This document shows positions 29,277 to 38,339 of a stretch of 64,000 nucleotides of DNA, in pieces. Under the pieces are notes generated by a model. That model searched no databases. It was not told where the DNA came from and worked only from the letters and a program-made list of their open reading frames with translations. Location: assembly GCF_013396335.1 (NCBI RefSeq), contig NZ_JABWSY010000004.1, positions 124,001-188,000 of the forward strand. The letters run 5' to 3'. A program made the translations under genes and the position numbers. The number at the start of each line of letters is the position of its first letter. Within the stretch, counting starts at the first letter, position 1. This DNA is from Bacillus sp. EB106-08-02-XG196. GTDB taxonomy: Bacteria; Bacillota; Bacilli; Bacillales; Cytobacillaceae.

Positions 29277-29978
29277 CTACTCTATTACAGCTGTTTCTTG
29301 TTTAATTACTTCCTTAATAATTTTGTTTCCATAGGCACCGCGATGGAGGGCGTTAGTATCAGACCAATATAGCTCTCTAAATGAAACTCCATTATTCAGT
29401 TCAATCTCTAAAAATATACGATTGCCTTCAAATGCTTCCTCTTTATACATTTCCATGTGGTCTATAGCTTCTAATAGAAGCCATTCATTAAGAAACTTGT
29501 CCTTCGATTCAGGCGAAAAAGTATGCATTCTGCTGCCATCATCTGTACTTTCAATATGGATGTCCTTAACCAAATCCTTAATTGGATAAATATCTCCGAT
29601 TGTTTTTGCGTCTTTCTTTTGATCAGCCACATACACTTTATCGTTTGCTACTACCATCAGGGATGAAGGATAGCCTTTTACAGCATAAACAGTCGTTCCT
29701 TTTGCTAAATAGGCTGCATCACCATTTTTCATTTTATGATCACTGCAGGCATTGTCAGCCATTTTATAGGTAACTTTTCCAATAGGCTCTCCTTTTTCAA
29801 TTTGAGTGCTTAATGGTTCATTTGGTGCTACGTCAAATTGATGTTTAAATGTAACATCATCAATCTTTAACAGATCGACCCACTCAATGGCACCATCTGG
29901 ACATCCAATCGTTAAATTGCTTGGATTACAGGAGGTTAAAAACGTTGAAAGAAATAAGAAAATTAATATTCTTTTCAT
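29277..29978 (-). CDS. Putative lipoprotein, 233 aa
   Basis: Short hydrophobic signal peptide with lipobox LTSC (Cys at residue 17), then NPSNLTIGCPDGAIEW. The rest is a mixed alpha/beta soluble domain exposed outside the membrane, with a second pair of Cys and a repeated strand pattern. No family recognised. It faces the same way as its neighbours but 28 bases separate it from the VOC gene. Confidence 0.75.
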   Translation of the reverse strand: MKRILIFLFLSTFLTSCNPSNLTIGCPDGAIEWVDLLKIDDVTFKHQFDVAPNEPLSTQIEKGEPIGKVTYKMADNACSDHKMKNGDAAYLAKGTTVYAVKGYPSSLMVVANDKVYVADQKKDAKTIGDIYPIKDLVKDIHIESTDDGSRMHTFSPESKDKFLNEWLLLEAIDHMEMYKEEAFEGNRIFLEIELNNGVSFRELYWSDTNALHRGAYGNKIIKEVIKQETAVIE

Positions 29979-30042
29979 CCACTTTCCACCCTTTGTTTTT
30001 TCTCAACAATATATATTCAGCATTTAAACCTGTAAATCCTTC

Positions 30043-30082
30043 CCAAAAAAAGAAAATGCTTTACCCTCATAGGAGTAAAGCA
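30043..30082 (-). terminator. Terminator of the 30089 GNAT gene
   Basis: TGCTTTAC / GTAAAGCA stem; on the - strand it is followed by TTTTC and seven T. Confidence 0.75.
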
Positions 30083-30088
30083 CAATTT

Positions 30089-30664
30089 TTAAAGTTCATC
30101 TAATATATTTTGATTTTGAGGATCTTCGTTAAAGGACAAAACCTCTTCAACAGGTTGATAGGATTCACCGTAAAAATGTTGATCCTTGTAGATATGAATC
30201 TTGTTATACGTCTTTCTCATGCCTTCAAATATCAACTCTTCAGGCTCTTTATTTGGAGCCCAATAGAGAATTTCCATTTTATTAACCTCATTAGTAGCTA
30301 GCGACCGTCTTTCATACCCGATTGAATTGGCATGTTCAAAGCCCTCACGTTTATAAAAATGCAGCCTTTTTCCTGAATCACTGTCTTCATAATTAACGGG
30401 TTCAACTTCAAGAATAATAGGCTTTCCTTTTTGTTTCATTTTTCCGATGAGCTTATGACCCAGACCTTGACCACGCGCATTTTTTGAAACGAAAAGATAA
30501 TCAATAAAGACAAAATCATCTAACTCGGCGTACATCAAAACATGATTAGGACCCTCATCCTTATGGTAGATATCAGACCTCTCTCTTAATAATGTCTCCA
30601 TATGTTCTCTAGACTTCATTTCTTCTACAGGAAAATATTGATTTAGCTTCTCATACCAATGCAT
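30089..30664 (-). CDS. GNAT family N-acetyltransferase
   Basis: 191 residues. The acetyl-CoA binding loop is KNARGQGLGHKLIGKM, then KRLHFYKREGFEHA typical of the fold's end. A 50-residue C-terminal extension rich in charged residues follows. Substrate unknown. It has its own terminator and is probably monocistronic. Confidence 0.83.
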   Translation of the reverse strand: MHWYEKLNQYFPVEEMKSREHMETLLRERSDIYHKDEGPNHVLMYAELDDFVFIDYLFVSKNARGQGLGHKLIGKMKQKGKPIILEVEPVNYEDSDSGKRLHFYKREGFEHANSIGYERRSLATNEVNKMEILYWAPNKEPEELIFEGMRKTYNKIHIYKDQHFYGESYQPVEEVLSFNEDPQNQNILDEL

Positions 30665-30827
30665 TACACTGCTCCTCTTTTAAATGTCTTATTGAGGAAA
30701 GTATGTGTAATTATTCTCTTAATCATTCTTCATCTTATTTACTATTTTCCTAATGAAAAAATGTGTCTGTAAAGAAATAGCGCTTTACTTTTATAGTATC
30801 CGCTGACCATTCTTCAGGACCCTTTTC

Positions 30828-31451
30828 TTAAATAAAATTTACAGATTCCAGATGAGTGATATCTCCTTCTAGCACAAGTTTAAAACCATTTTCATTCATT
30901 TCTACAATCGTAAGACTCGTATCATGGATATAGGGAGGGTCCCATAAGGTTTCAATTGGTGAATTTTTTAAAAATGAATACAAACATTTGATTGCTACAG
31001 AATGTGTAACAATTAATATATTTCCAGATTTATATTCTCTTTTTATTCGATTTAAAACCTGAATGACTCTTGCCCGCGTTTCTTCAAACGTTTCGCCTCC
31101 ATCAGTCGTAAATAGATGTGGGGTATTCCAAAATGATTCAAACTCTGTTTGATACAATTCTTTAATGGAAGAATGAGTTTTTCCTTCCCATTGACCCAGT
31201 TTAATCTCCCTTAGATTCTCATCGTAAATGACAGGAATATCTCTTTCTCCCCGTATCAAGTTGGCAGTGGCTTTCGTCCTCCCGCTTGTGCTTGAATAAA
31301 TAGCAGTTAACTCAATTTCTTTCAATCTTTCACCTAAACATACTGCATTTTTTATACCGTTTTCTGTTAGATTTGAATCCAGCCAGCCCTGCATTCTTTT
31401 TTCACGATTCCACTCTGTTTCACCGTGTCGTGTTATGTATAGAGTTATCAT
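30828..31451 (-). CDS. Histidine phosphatase family protein (phosphoglycerate mutase-like)
   Basis: 207 residues with all hallmarks: TRHGETEWN (catalytic His), GWLDSNLTENGIKNA, YSSTSGRTKATA, LREIKLGQWEGKTHSSI and VTHSVAIKCL. It resembles the broad-specificity PhoE/YhfR phosphatases of Bacillus more than glycolytic mutase. Stands alone; substrate unknown. Confidence 0.9.
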   Translation of the reverse strand: MITLYITRHGETEWNREKRMQGWLDSNLTENGIKNAVCLGERLKEIELTAIYSSTSGRTKATANLIRGERDIPVIYDENLREIKLGQWEGKTHSSIKELYQTEFESFWNTPHLFTTDGGETFEETRARVIQVLNRIKREYKSGNILIVTHSVAIKCLYSFLKNSPIETLWDPPYIHDTSLTIVEMNENGFKLVLEGDITHLESVNFI

Positions 31452-31524
31452 AAGTTTCTCCCTTATTTGTTTATTACATAATATTTATATTAAAAATATT
31501 TAATTAACCCCTCGTTGCAATTAT

Positions 31525-31558
31525 AACAAAAACTCGCCTATCTAATAGACGAGTTTTA
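31525..31558 (-). terminator. Terminator after putR
   Basis: AAAACTCG / CGAGTTTT with an inner CTAT/ATAG stem, followed by TTTTTGTT on the - strand. It lies about 90 bases past the putR stop. Confidence 0.75.
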
Positions 31559-31648
31559 TCTGCCATTTTATTTGTCAAATTTAATATCATAAAAAGAACA
31601 TCTACACTTGAATAGTGGATTATTGCTGATGTTACGTCTTTTAAATAA

Positions 31649-32878
31649 TCATTTTTCACGCTTCATTAGCTGCAAATCAATAAACAGGTGACATCTTGTA
31701 TTAAAATCGTCAAAATCGATTGCAGTTAAGTCGGTGATTTGATTGACCCGATATTTCAATGTATTGATATGGACGAAAAGTTGATCTGCTGTCGGCTTAA
31801 GCCTGCAGTTATTTAATAAAAAAACTTCTAATGTTTTTAGCAAATTTGTTTGGCTTTCCAGATCTTTCTTTTGCAGGATTAGTAAATCTTCATTAATATA
31901 ACTTGTCTCACTTTGATGCCGATAAATCGTTTCAAGGTAACGAAAGACTCCGAGCTTTTTATATTCAAAAGTTAATAGTATAGGAGAGCCGATGTATTTC
32001 GCAGCATTAATTACTTCCAGTGCTTCAGCATAGCTTTTACTAAGCTGAAGGATAGATAAATATGCATTGCCGATTCCGGAAAAAACTTTTTGATTTTTAA
32101 ATTGGCTTAATACTGTGTGCGTTAGTTCATTGGCGCTTTCAGACAATCGTCCTGAATCCTTCGATGTGCTTCCGATGATGACAATGATCTTCAGTTGATC
32201 TGTGAAGAGGTGGGTCGGTCGGTTTAGAGCATTAGCAAACAGCCGAACTGTCTCCGTGAGCTCACCAAATATATCTTCATCGTTTTGAGCCACTGTAAAA
32301 ACATTAATAATAAAAGCATCTGGAATAATTACCTTAATATTTGCGGCTTCCCATTTTATTTGGTTTTCCGTTTGATAGGTTTTCTCGATTATTTTCTTAT
32401 AAAATTGATTTTTTTCTTCATCTTTACCAAGCTTTAACTGGTTCTTTTGATAAAGAAGCTTTCCGATATGAAAAGATACTTCATGCAAGAAATTAAGCTC
32501 ATTATCTGTCAGCAGCGTATTTGTTTCTTGAACCCAGATATATCCGAAAATGATTTCTTTATATTTTGCACTTACAACTACACGCTGATTAAGACCAATA
32601 CTTTGAAATTGCTTAATACGGAATGGCTTAGGGATGCTTTTTAACTGTTCAACGATTCCTTCATCCATAAATTTTTCTAAAATGCTGATTGGCCATCGCT
32701 TCGTAAAGATTGTTTGTTGATTTGCTTGATCAAATTGGTCGATATAATACGAGCTGTAGGACAACAAGGAAAACTGATCACTCTCGATTACTATTGGCTT
32801 TTTTAAATAGGCGCTGACCATATCGGTAATTTCGTCTATATCTGTCAAAGATAGTATTTTTTCCAACGGCTGACTCAT
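31649..32878 (-). CDS. putR: Proline-responsive PucR-family activator PutR
   Basis: 409 residues from the ATG at 32878 (AGGAGG six bases upstream; an in-frame ATG 35 codons earlier lacks one). The C-terminal PucR helix-turn-helix reads LLNNCRLKPTADQLFVHINTLKYRVNQI, here the DNA-binding end; the N-terminal two thirds are the sensor region. It is the fourth gene of putB-putC-putP-putR, the same order as in B. subtilis, where PutR activates put in response to proline. A hairpin separates it from putP. Confidence 0.87.
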   Translation of the reverse strand: MSQPLEKILSLTDIDEITDMVSAYLKKPIVIESDQFSLLSYSSYYIDQFDQANQQTIFTKRWPISILEKFMDEGIVEQLKSIPKPFRIKQFQSIGLNQRVVVSAKYKEIIFGYIWVQETNTLLTDNELNFLHEVSFHIGKLLYQKNQLKLGKDEEKNQFYKKIIEKTYQTENQIKWEAANIKVIIPDAFIINVFTVAQNDEDIFGELTETVRLFANALNRPTHLFTDQLKIIVIIGSTSKDSGRLSESANELTHTVLSQFKNQKVFSGIGNAYLSILQLSKSYAEALEVINAAKYIGSPILLTFEYKKLGVFRYLETIYRHQSETSYINEDLLILQKKDLESQTNLLKTLEVFLLNNCRLKPTADQLFVHINTLKYRVNQITDLTAIDFDDFNTRCHLFIDLQLMKREK

Positions 32879-32993
32879 ACAGCTCCTCCTATTCTTTTTA
32901 GTTAAATAATTATTACTAAAAAAATGATAGTTATCCATTAGCATACATTCATTAGAGACGATTGTACATAATGTTTTTTTCAAATAGGGGAAT

Positions 32994-33017
32994 AGCCCGC
33001 AGCATAAACTGCGGGCT
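32994..33017 (-). other. Hairpin between putP and putR
   Basis: AGCCCGCAG / CTGCGGGCT around a six-base loop, immediately after the putP stop. On the coding strand there is no U-run, so it is probably an mRNA stabiliser or weak attenuator. Confidence 0.5.
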
Positions 33018-33023
33018 TTTCAA

Positions 33024-34505
33024 TCAACTTTCTTTTTTTAGAATTTCAAGTGTTTCTGTGAATTCCCTATCAATTTCGGCATTCGGTTGATACGTCGCGA
33101 TACTTACAAAGTACGTAACAATCCAACAGATAATGAAACCGGGAACAATTTCATAAAGCGTGCCTGTCAATGAATCAACGTTACCCCAAATCATGACGGT
33201 GATCGCACCTGCGACCATTCCCAAAAGGGCACCCTTAGTCGTAATCTTCCTCCAGTATAGGGAAAGTAAGATAATAGGGCCGAATGAGGCACCGAACCCT
33301 GCCCAAGCAAACGATACGATTTTTAAAACAGACTCGTTATTTGGCCAAGCGAGCGCCATTGCAATAACCGAAACGATTAGGACGGCCATTCTTCCTAAAA
33401 ATACGTATTGTTTATCAGAGGCATCTGTCTTAATAACCGCTTTATACAAGTCTTCAATAAGCGCTGATGATGTGACAATCAGCTGTGAAGAAATCGTACT
33501 CATAACAGCTGCAAGTACAGCTGCAAGCATAATTCCCGCAATAAACGGATGAAAGATAATCTGCCCGAGGACAATAAACACAGTTTCTGGATCAGCGAGT
33601 GTTGCATTATTTTGCTGATAATAGGCAACCCCGACAAGAGCCGTTGCAACAGCTCCAAAAAGGCTGAGGAACATCCATCCGATTCCGATGCGTCGTGCGC
33701 TTTTCACTTCTTTAACCGAACTGATCGCCATGAAACGGACAATAATATGCGGTTGACCAAAATAGCCAAGCCCCCATGCAACCGCTGACAAAATCCCGAG
33801 GAAGGAAGCACCGGAAACAAAGTTCAACAATTGCGGATTAACTTCCCGAATGCTTGTTGCTGTTTCCGTAAGACCACCTGTAAGAAAGACCCCAGCAATC
33901 GGTACAAGTAGAAGTGCGAGAAACATAATAATCCCTTGGACAACATCCGTATAACTTACAGCCAAAAACCCACCAAACAAAGTATAGAAAATAACGACAG
34001 CAGATACGATCAAAAGACCAGCGTGATAGTCAAGACCGAAAGAGCTCAGGAAAAACTTCCCGCCTGCAACCATTCCAGAAGATACGTAAAAAGTAAAGAA
34101 AATAAGAATAATGATACCTGAAGCAATACGTAAAAGACGTGATTTATCTTTCAGGCGGCTTTCCAAGTAACTAGGAATCGTAATGGAATCATTCGACACT
34201 TGCGTATAGACACGAAGACGTGGTGCAACGAGAACATAGTTAAAATACGCACCAGCCGTCAGCCCAATTGCAATCCAAATTTCAGCAAGACCACTCAAAT
34301 AGATTGCACCCGGTAGACCCATGAGTAACCATCCCGACATATCTGCAGCACCAGCACTGAGAGCCGTAACTGCCGGACCAAGTGAACGTCCGCCAAGCAT
34401 GAAGTCCGTCAGGTTGGATGTACGTTTAAATGCATACCAACCGATGAAAACCATAGCACCCATGTAAATAATAATTGCTAATAATTGATACATTTCATTG
34501 GACAT
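33024..34505 (-). CDS. putP: Sodium/proline symporter
   Basis: 493 residues, thirteen membrane helices, SSS family. Typical segments: GWYAFKRTSNLTDFMLGGRSLGP, SAGAADMSGWLLMGLPGA and the sodium-site Ser/Thr region near AVMSTISSQLIV. It imports proline for the downstream catabolic enzymes. Located between putC and putR, separated from putC by a strong hairpin. The DNA of putP and putC looks richer in G+C than its surroundings. Confidence 0.94.
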   Translation of the reverse strand: MSNEMYQLLAIIIYMGAMVFIGWYAFKRTSNLTDFMLGGRSLGPAVTALSAGAADMSGWLLMGLPGAIYLSGLAEIWIAIGLTAGAYFNYVLVAPRLRVYTQVSNDSITIPSYLESRLKDKSRLLRIASGIIILIFFTFYVSSGMVAGGKFFLSSFGLDYHAGLLIVSAVVIFYTLFGGFLAVSYTDVVQGIIMFLALLLVPIAGVFLTGGLTETATSIREVNPQLLNFVSGASFLGILSAVAWGLGYFGQPHIIVRFMAISSVKEVKSARRIGIGWMFLSLFGAVATALVGVAYYQQNNATLADPETVFIVLGQIIFHPFIAGIMLAAVLAAVMSTISSQLIVTSSALIEDLYKAVIKTDASDKQYVFLGRMAVLIVSVIAMALAWPNNESVLKIVSFAWAGFGASFGPIILLSLYWRKITTKGALLGMVAGAITVMIWGNVDSLTGTLYEIVPGFIICWIVTYFVSIATYQPNAEIDREFTETLEILKKES

Positions 34506-34562
34506 AGTAAAACCCCTTTCTAAATCTTTTTTATTATTAACATTAATACTATTTTAATAAAA

Positions 34563-34607
34563 TAAAACGCTTCTGTTTTCTGATATTAGAAAATAGAAGC
34601 GTTTTTT
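34563..34607 (-). terminator. Attenuating terminator between putC and putP
   Basis: A long imperfect stem starting AAAACGCTTCT and closing AGAAGCGTTTT begins right after the putC stop and is followed by TTTTATTTTATT-like sequence on the coding strand. It likely lowers transporter expression relative to the enzymes. Confidence 0.7.
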
Positions 34608-34609
34608 CC

Positions 34610-36151
34610 TTAGTACATTTCAGAAGTAGTTTTTGCTTGCATATGAAGTTGTAAGTAATCCGGCCCGCCTGCTTTAGAGTCGGTTCCTGACATGTTAAAG
34701 CCTCCGAACGGCTGGTAACCTACAATGGCACCTGTACAGCCTCGGTTAAAGTAGAGGTTTCCGACATGGAAGTCTTCACGGGCTTTAGCCATGTTCGCAC
34801 GATTTGTTGTAATAACTGCACCTGTTAGTCCGTATTCTGTGTTGTTGGCAATTTCAAGTGCATGATCGAAATCTCTCGCTTTTGCGAACGCGACGATTGG
34901 ACCAAAAATTTCTTCCTGCATTAAGCGGGCGTTCGGATCGACATCCGCGACAATTGTAGGTTGGACGAAATACCCTTTAGAGCTGTCACCTTCACCACCT
35001 GCGAGGATGCGGCCTTCTTCTTTGCCGATCTCCACATAACTCATAATCTTATCAAATGCCGCTTGGTCGATTACCGGACCCATGAAATGATTTTCCACTG
35101 GATTGCCTATAATCAGTTCTTTTGTTAATTGTACAGCGCGATTTAACACTTGTTCATAGACATTTTCTACGATAACCACACGTGAACACGCTGAACATTT
35201 TTGACCCGAGAAACCGAAAGCGGATTGAACGATTGATTGGGCAGCTAATTCAAGGTCTGCCTCTTGATCAACAACAATCGTATCTTTTCCGCCCATTTCT
35301 GCGATAACGCGCTTCATCCAGATCTGACCGTCATTAAGCTTCGATGCACGTTCAAAAATACGAAGTCCGACATCACGAGAACCTGTGAAAGAGATAAAAC
35401 GCGTTTTCGGATGGTCGACGAGGTAATCGCCGACTTCAGCGCCACTACCAGGTACAAAGTTTAAGACTCCAGCTGGGAGGCCTGCTTCTTCCATTACTTC
35501 CACAAATTTTGCTGCCACAACTGGTGTTGTAGAAGCTGGTTTCAATAAGACTGTGTTTCCAGTAACGATAGCGGCAACAGTTGTTCCCGCCATAATCGCA
35601 AACGGGAAGTTCCACGGGGAAATAATAATTCCTACACCTAGCGGAATATAATCGTAGCGATTGTATTCACCTGGACGGCTTTCAACTGGAACACCATCTT
35701 TGATTTTCAGCATTTGACGTGCATAATACTCTAGAAAATCGATTGCTTCTGCTGTATCGGCATCTGCTTCATTCCAAGGCTTGCCTGCTTCTTTTGTTAA
35801 AAGAGCTGAAAATTCATGTTTGCGGCGGCGAATGATGGCTGAAGCTTTAAATAAAACATCCGCACGGATTTCTGGTTTTGTTTTTCTCCATGCTTCAAAT
35901 GCAGTAACAGCAGCCTGCATTGCTTCTTCAGCAAGTTCTTTATTTGCTTTTGACACACTGCCAATTACTTCTTGTTTATCAGCAGGATTATATGAAACAA
36001 TTTTACCATCAGTTGTTACTTTTTCATTTCCAATGACTAATGGATAGTGTTGTCCTAAATAACCTTCTACAAGCTGGAGCGCTTCTTCATATGCCTTTTT
36101 GTTTTCCTCTTTTGAAAAATCAGTAAATGGTTCATGTTTGTATGGAATCAT
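34610..36151 (-). CDS. putC: L-glutamate gamma-semialdehyde (P5C) dehydrogenase
   Basis: Oxidises glutamate semialdehyde to glutamate with NAD, the second step of proline breakdown. 513 residues, RocA-type. Catalytic Glu lies in [10 protein letters not shown] and catalytic Cys in [15 protein letters not shown] contacts in [11 protein letters not shown] and FTGSRDVG. Its neighbours (proline dehydrogenase, transporter, PutR) identify the pathway and distinguish it from an arginine-pathway RocA paralogue. Confidence 0.93.
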   Translation of the reverse strand: MIPYKHEPFTDFSKEENKKAYEEALQLVEGYLGQHYPLVIGNEKVTTDGKIVSYNPADKQEVIGSVSKANKELAEEAMQAAVTAFEAWRKTKPEIRADVLFKASAIIRRRKHEFSALLTKEAGKPWNEADADTAEAIDFLEYYARQMLKIKDGVPVESRPGEYNRYDYIPLGVGIIISPWNFPFAIMAGTTVAAIVTGNTVLLKPASTTPVVAAKFVEVMEEAGLPAGVLNFVPGSGAEVGDYLVDHPKTRFISFTGSRDVGLRIFERASKLNDGQIWMKRVIAEMGGKDTIVVDQEADLELAAQSIVQSAFGFSGQKCSACSRVVIVENVYEQVLNRAVQLTKELIIGNPVENHFMGPVIDQAAFDKIMSYVEIGKEEGRILAGGEGDSSKGYFVQPTIVADVDPNARLMQEEIFGPIVAFAKARDFDHALEIANNTEYGLTGAVITTNRANMAKAREDFHVGNLYFNRGCTGAIVGYQPFGGFNMSGTDSKAGGPDYLQLHMQAKTTSEMY

Positions 36152-36269
36152 TATTTTTTACTCTCCTTTTAGGTAAGATGTATAAATTAATCATTTCGTA
36201 TTGTCCTTTTTGCGTTGATTACTAAAGGCGCATTATGTTTGTTTATACGGGCTATTAGATTAGGCAAAT

Positions 36270-37187
36270 TTAGCTTTTGACCATCCCTTTAAAAGCAAAG
36301 GAAATATTCGCTGGTCTTTCGGCTAATCTTCTCATGAAGTAGCCATACCAATCCATGCCGTATGGGACGTAGACTCTAAATTTATAACCTTGTTTGGCTA
36401 ACTCTAACTGTGTTTTAGTTCTCATTCCATAAAGCATTTGGAATTCAAATTGATTATTTGGAATATTATGTTGCTTAGCGATCTCTTTTGTATATTCAAT
36501 CATCGCATCATCATGTGAAGCAATGGCGGTATAGTTACCGCTTAGCAAGCTTTGTTTGATTAGTTTTTTATAATTCTCGTCTACATCCTTCTTTTCAGGA
36601 AAGGCCACTTCAGATGACTCTTTATATGCCCCTTTTACAAGGCGTAAAAACGGTTGATAAGAGCCAAGGTCTTTCAAATCCTGTTCTGTTCGGTATAAAT
36701 AAGCTTGCAAAACAGTACTGACACATCTGTATTTTTTTCTGAATTGCTTAAATAGATCAATCGTTGCCTGGCAGCGCGACACATCCTCCATATCAATTGT
36801 TACCATGATATTATGTTTTTCAGCTGTATCGAGAATTCTTGTCATATTTTTAACAACAAGCTCACGGTCAATATCAAGGCCTAAAGAGGTCATCTTCACA
36901 GACACTTGTGAATCAAGATTTTCATTGCTGATCATTTCGATTGTCTGTATACACTCCTCTGTTCGTTCATTGGCGACATCAACTGAATCAACAAATTCTC
37001 CTAAATGATCGACTGTAACGGATAATCCCTGTTTATTTAATTCACGAATAAAGCGAATTGAACTTTGGAAATCCGTACCACCAATAATTTTCCCAGCAGC
37101 AAAACTGCCGCCTTGTTTTTGTGCAAATTTATTTAATAAATTGTTTTTTGATAAAAATAAGAAAAAGTCCCTCGTAATCGCTTCCAT
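36270..37187 (-). CDS. putB: Proline dehydrogenase
   Basis: FAD enzyme oxidising proline to pyrroline-5-carboxylate, 305 residues, the monofunctional short form. Recognisable barrel pieces: VTVDHLGEFVDS, VSVKMTSLGLDID, RLVKGAYKES, ASHDDAMI, QMLYGMR and the substrate-binding C-terminal YFMRRLAERPAN. CGGAGG precedes the ATG. First gene of the put operon with a sigma-A promoter about 40-70 bases upstream. Confidence 0.94.
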   Translation of the reverse strand: MEAITRDFFLFLSKNNLLNKFAQKQGGSFAAGKIIGGTDFQSSIRFIRELNKQGLSVTVDHLGEFVDSVDVANERTEECIQTIEMISNENLDSQVSVKMTSLGLDIDRELVVKNMTRILDTAEKHNIMVTIDMEDVSRCQATIDLFKQFRKKYRCVSTVLQAYLYRTEQDLKDLGSYQPFLRLVKGAYKESSEVAFPEKKDVDENYKKLIKQSLLSGNYTAIASHDDAMIEYTKEIAKQHNIPNNQFEFQMLYGMRTKTQLELAKQGYKFRVYVPYGMDWYGYFMRRLAERPANISFAFKGMVKS

Positions 37188-37225
37188 CGTTTAATAACCT
37201 CCGAAAAGTATTAATATTTAAATTA

Positions 37226-37255
37226 ATCTTACAATTTTGTGACATATCTCTACAA
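37226..37255 (-). promoter_or_regulatory. Promoter of the put operon
   Basis: On the - strand: TTGTAG, 18-base spacer, TAAGAT. The stretch from here to about 37400 is the likely PutR-binding region; I could not define the PutR operator by eye. Confidence 0.55.
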
Positions 37256-37408
37256 TGTTCTTAATTAACAATAAAACGACTGTGCTTTTGTTGGTTTTGG
37301 ACAAAGAAGGGGGAAAGATAAAGTAATCATAGGGATTTTTCGGAAAAATATCTGATTCAATTAAGGAAGCAGGAATAAGGTTTAGCTTGATTAAATATTT
37401 TGACAGCA

Positions 37409-37438
37409 AAAAAGACATTCCTTGAAAGAATGTCTTTT
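37409..37438 (-). terminator. Terminator upstream of the put promoter
   Basis: AAAAAGACATTC / GAATGTCTTTT with a seven-base loop, followed on the - strand by TTTTTTG. It insulates put from the small genes at 37.4-37.7 kb. Confidence 0.75.
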
Positions 37439-37513
37439 ACTATACTTATTAAAGCTGTAGGCAAGATGACTCCTCCTTCTTAGAAAGATTCCAGTGATTA
37501 AATTCTACTTTAA

Positions 37514-37541
37514 CAAAAAAAAGGCCACACATTCGACCTTT
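37514..37541 (-). terminator. Terminator after the 31-aa peptide gene
   Basis: AAAGG / CCTTT stem with an inner C-G pair, followed by eight T on the - strand. It starts at the stop codon of the peptide gene. Confidence 0.65.
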
Positions 37542-37636
37542 TATAAAATATTTTGAAGTGTTTCTAAAATGTATAAGATAAATTGATACACCATTGAGAT
37601 TAGCTGAGATAAAAACTCAAATAACGAGTCCAACAA
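37541..37636 (-). CDS. Candidate 31-aa hydrophobic peptide
   Basis: Short reading frame from TTG 37636. The upstream GAAAGGGTGAT is close to the ideal anti-16S sequence, with AAAGGGTG seven bases from the TTG, and a terminator begins at its stop, so it has gene-like borders. The product (starts MLDSLFEFLSQLISMVYQF, ends LETLQNIL) is a single amphipathic/hydrophobic helix of net negative charge. It could be a membrane peptide of the SpoVM/toxin/regulator size class; no family recognised. A weak sigma-E-like promoter (ATA, 14 bases, CATAGTAT) lies upstream. Confidence 0.45.
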   Translation of the reverse strand: MLDSLFEFLSQLISMVYQFILYILETLQNIL

Positions 37637-37716
37637 ACAACATCACCCTTTCATAACATCCTGTTTTATACTATGCTTTGTGGGACGAGTATGAAACGGA
37701 TAATAGCGCACTTCTG

Positions 37717-38073
37717 TTACAATACAAGAGAAATAATACCTTGGCTGATACTAACGATAATAATACTCTGACCTAAGCCACTTACGATTCCCGTTGTTAC
37801 CCTTAATGGATTATTACTCAATCGAAGTTTCTTTTTTTGGGTCCAACCATCCAAAACCATGGGAAGATTTAATACGATCCCCAGCCAAAGTGGAAAATTT
37901 AATTCAAATACAAATAATAAAGGGAAAAATAAATACCCCAATAAGATACCCGTGCACCGTGCACATAATGGCAGCGTATGCCCTTTAATTGTTAGACTTC
38001 TGGACTTCATTCGATGACAAGGTACAATATCAGTTAACCGCTTCAGACTAATTACAATTTGGTCCACAGTCAC
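37717..38073 (-). CDS. DUF2085 small membrane protein
   Basis: 118 residues. Hallmark segment: CHR (residues about 20-22), then LPLCARCTGILLGY, followed by three membrane helices. The Cys/His set resembles a metal site. Start chosen as GTG 38073 because GGAGG is eight bases upstream; the frame extends further up but that part is the antiphase shadow of the neighbouring gene. It overlaps the upstream gene by 26 bp. Function unknown in the family. Confidence 0.75.
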   Translation of the reverse strand: MTVDQIVISLKRLTDIVPCHRMKSRSLTIKGHTLPLCARCTGILLGYLFFPLLFVFELNFPLWLGIVLNLPMVLDGWTQKKKLRLSNNPLRVTTGIVSGLGQSIIIVSISQGIISLVL

Positions 38074-38323
38074 AATCTGGTCCTCCATCACAATCTGATT
38101 TACCGTCACAATCCGGACCGCAATCAAATGTTGGACAGTCTGGAGTACAATCATCCTTCTTCTTTTTACGATGCTTCTTACTTCCATAATAAAAAAGCAC
38201 AAACAGCAGCATTAAAATACCTATCGTCGCAGCAATTATGCCAAATACCATTTCACCATTTAGTAAAAACGCAGTTGCTACCACAAAAGAAATGATCATT
38301 CCAGTTAGAAGTAAAAAAAACAT
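38048..38323 (-). CDS. Small membrane protein with Cys/Asp-repeat tail
   Basis: 91 residues: two N-terminal membrane helices (about 1-18 and 25-47), a basic linker (KKHRKKKKDD) and a C-terminal tail with nine Cys embedded in Asp/Gly, of the type DCGPDCDG repeated with six-residue spacing. The DNA of the tail is an 18-bp tandem repeat. The tail looks able to bind metal; this is inference. ATG at 38323 follows AAAGGTGAGG. It overlaps the DUF2085 gene, whose conserved Cys also suggest metal binding. Confidence 0.7.
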   Translation of the reverse strand: MFFLLLTGMIISFVVATAFLLNGEMVFGIIAATIGILMLLFVLFYYGSKKHRKKKKDDCTPDCPTFDCGPDCDGKSDCDGGPDCDCGPNCN

Positions 38324-38339
38324 AACCCTCACCTTTTCT

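Noticed and set aside
38074-38202. Longer DUF2085 protein starting at 38202
   Set aside because: The extra N-terminus (repeated Val-Asp-Gln-Ile) is the out-of-frame reading of the 18-bp repeat in the neighbouring gene; GGAGG supports GTG 38073.
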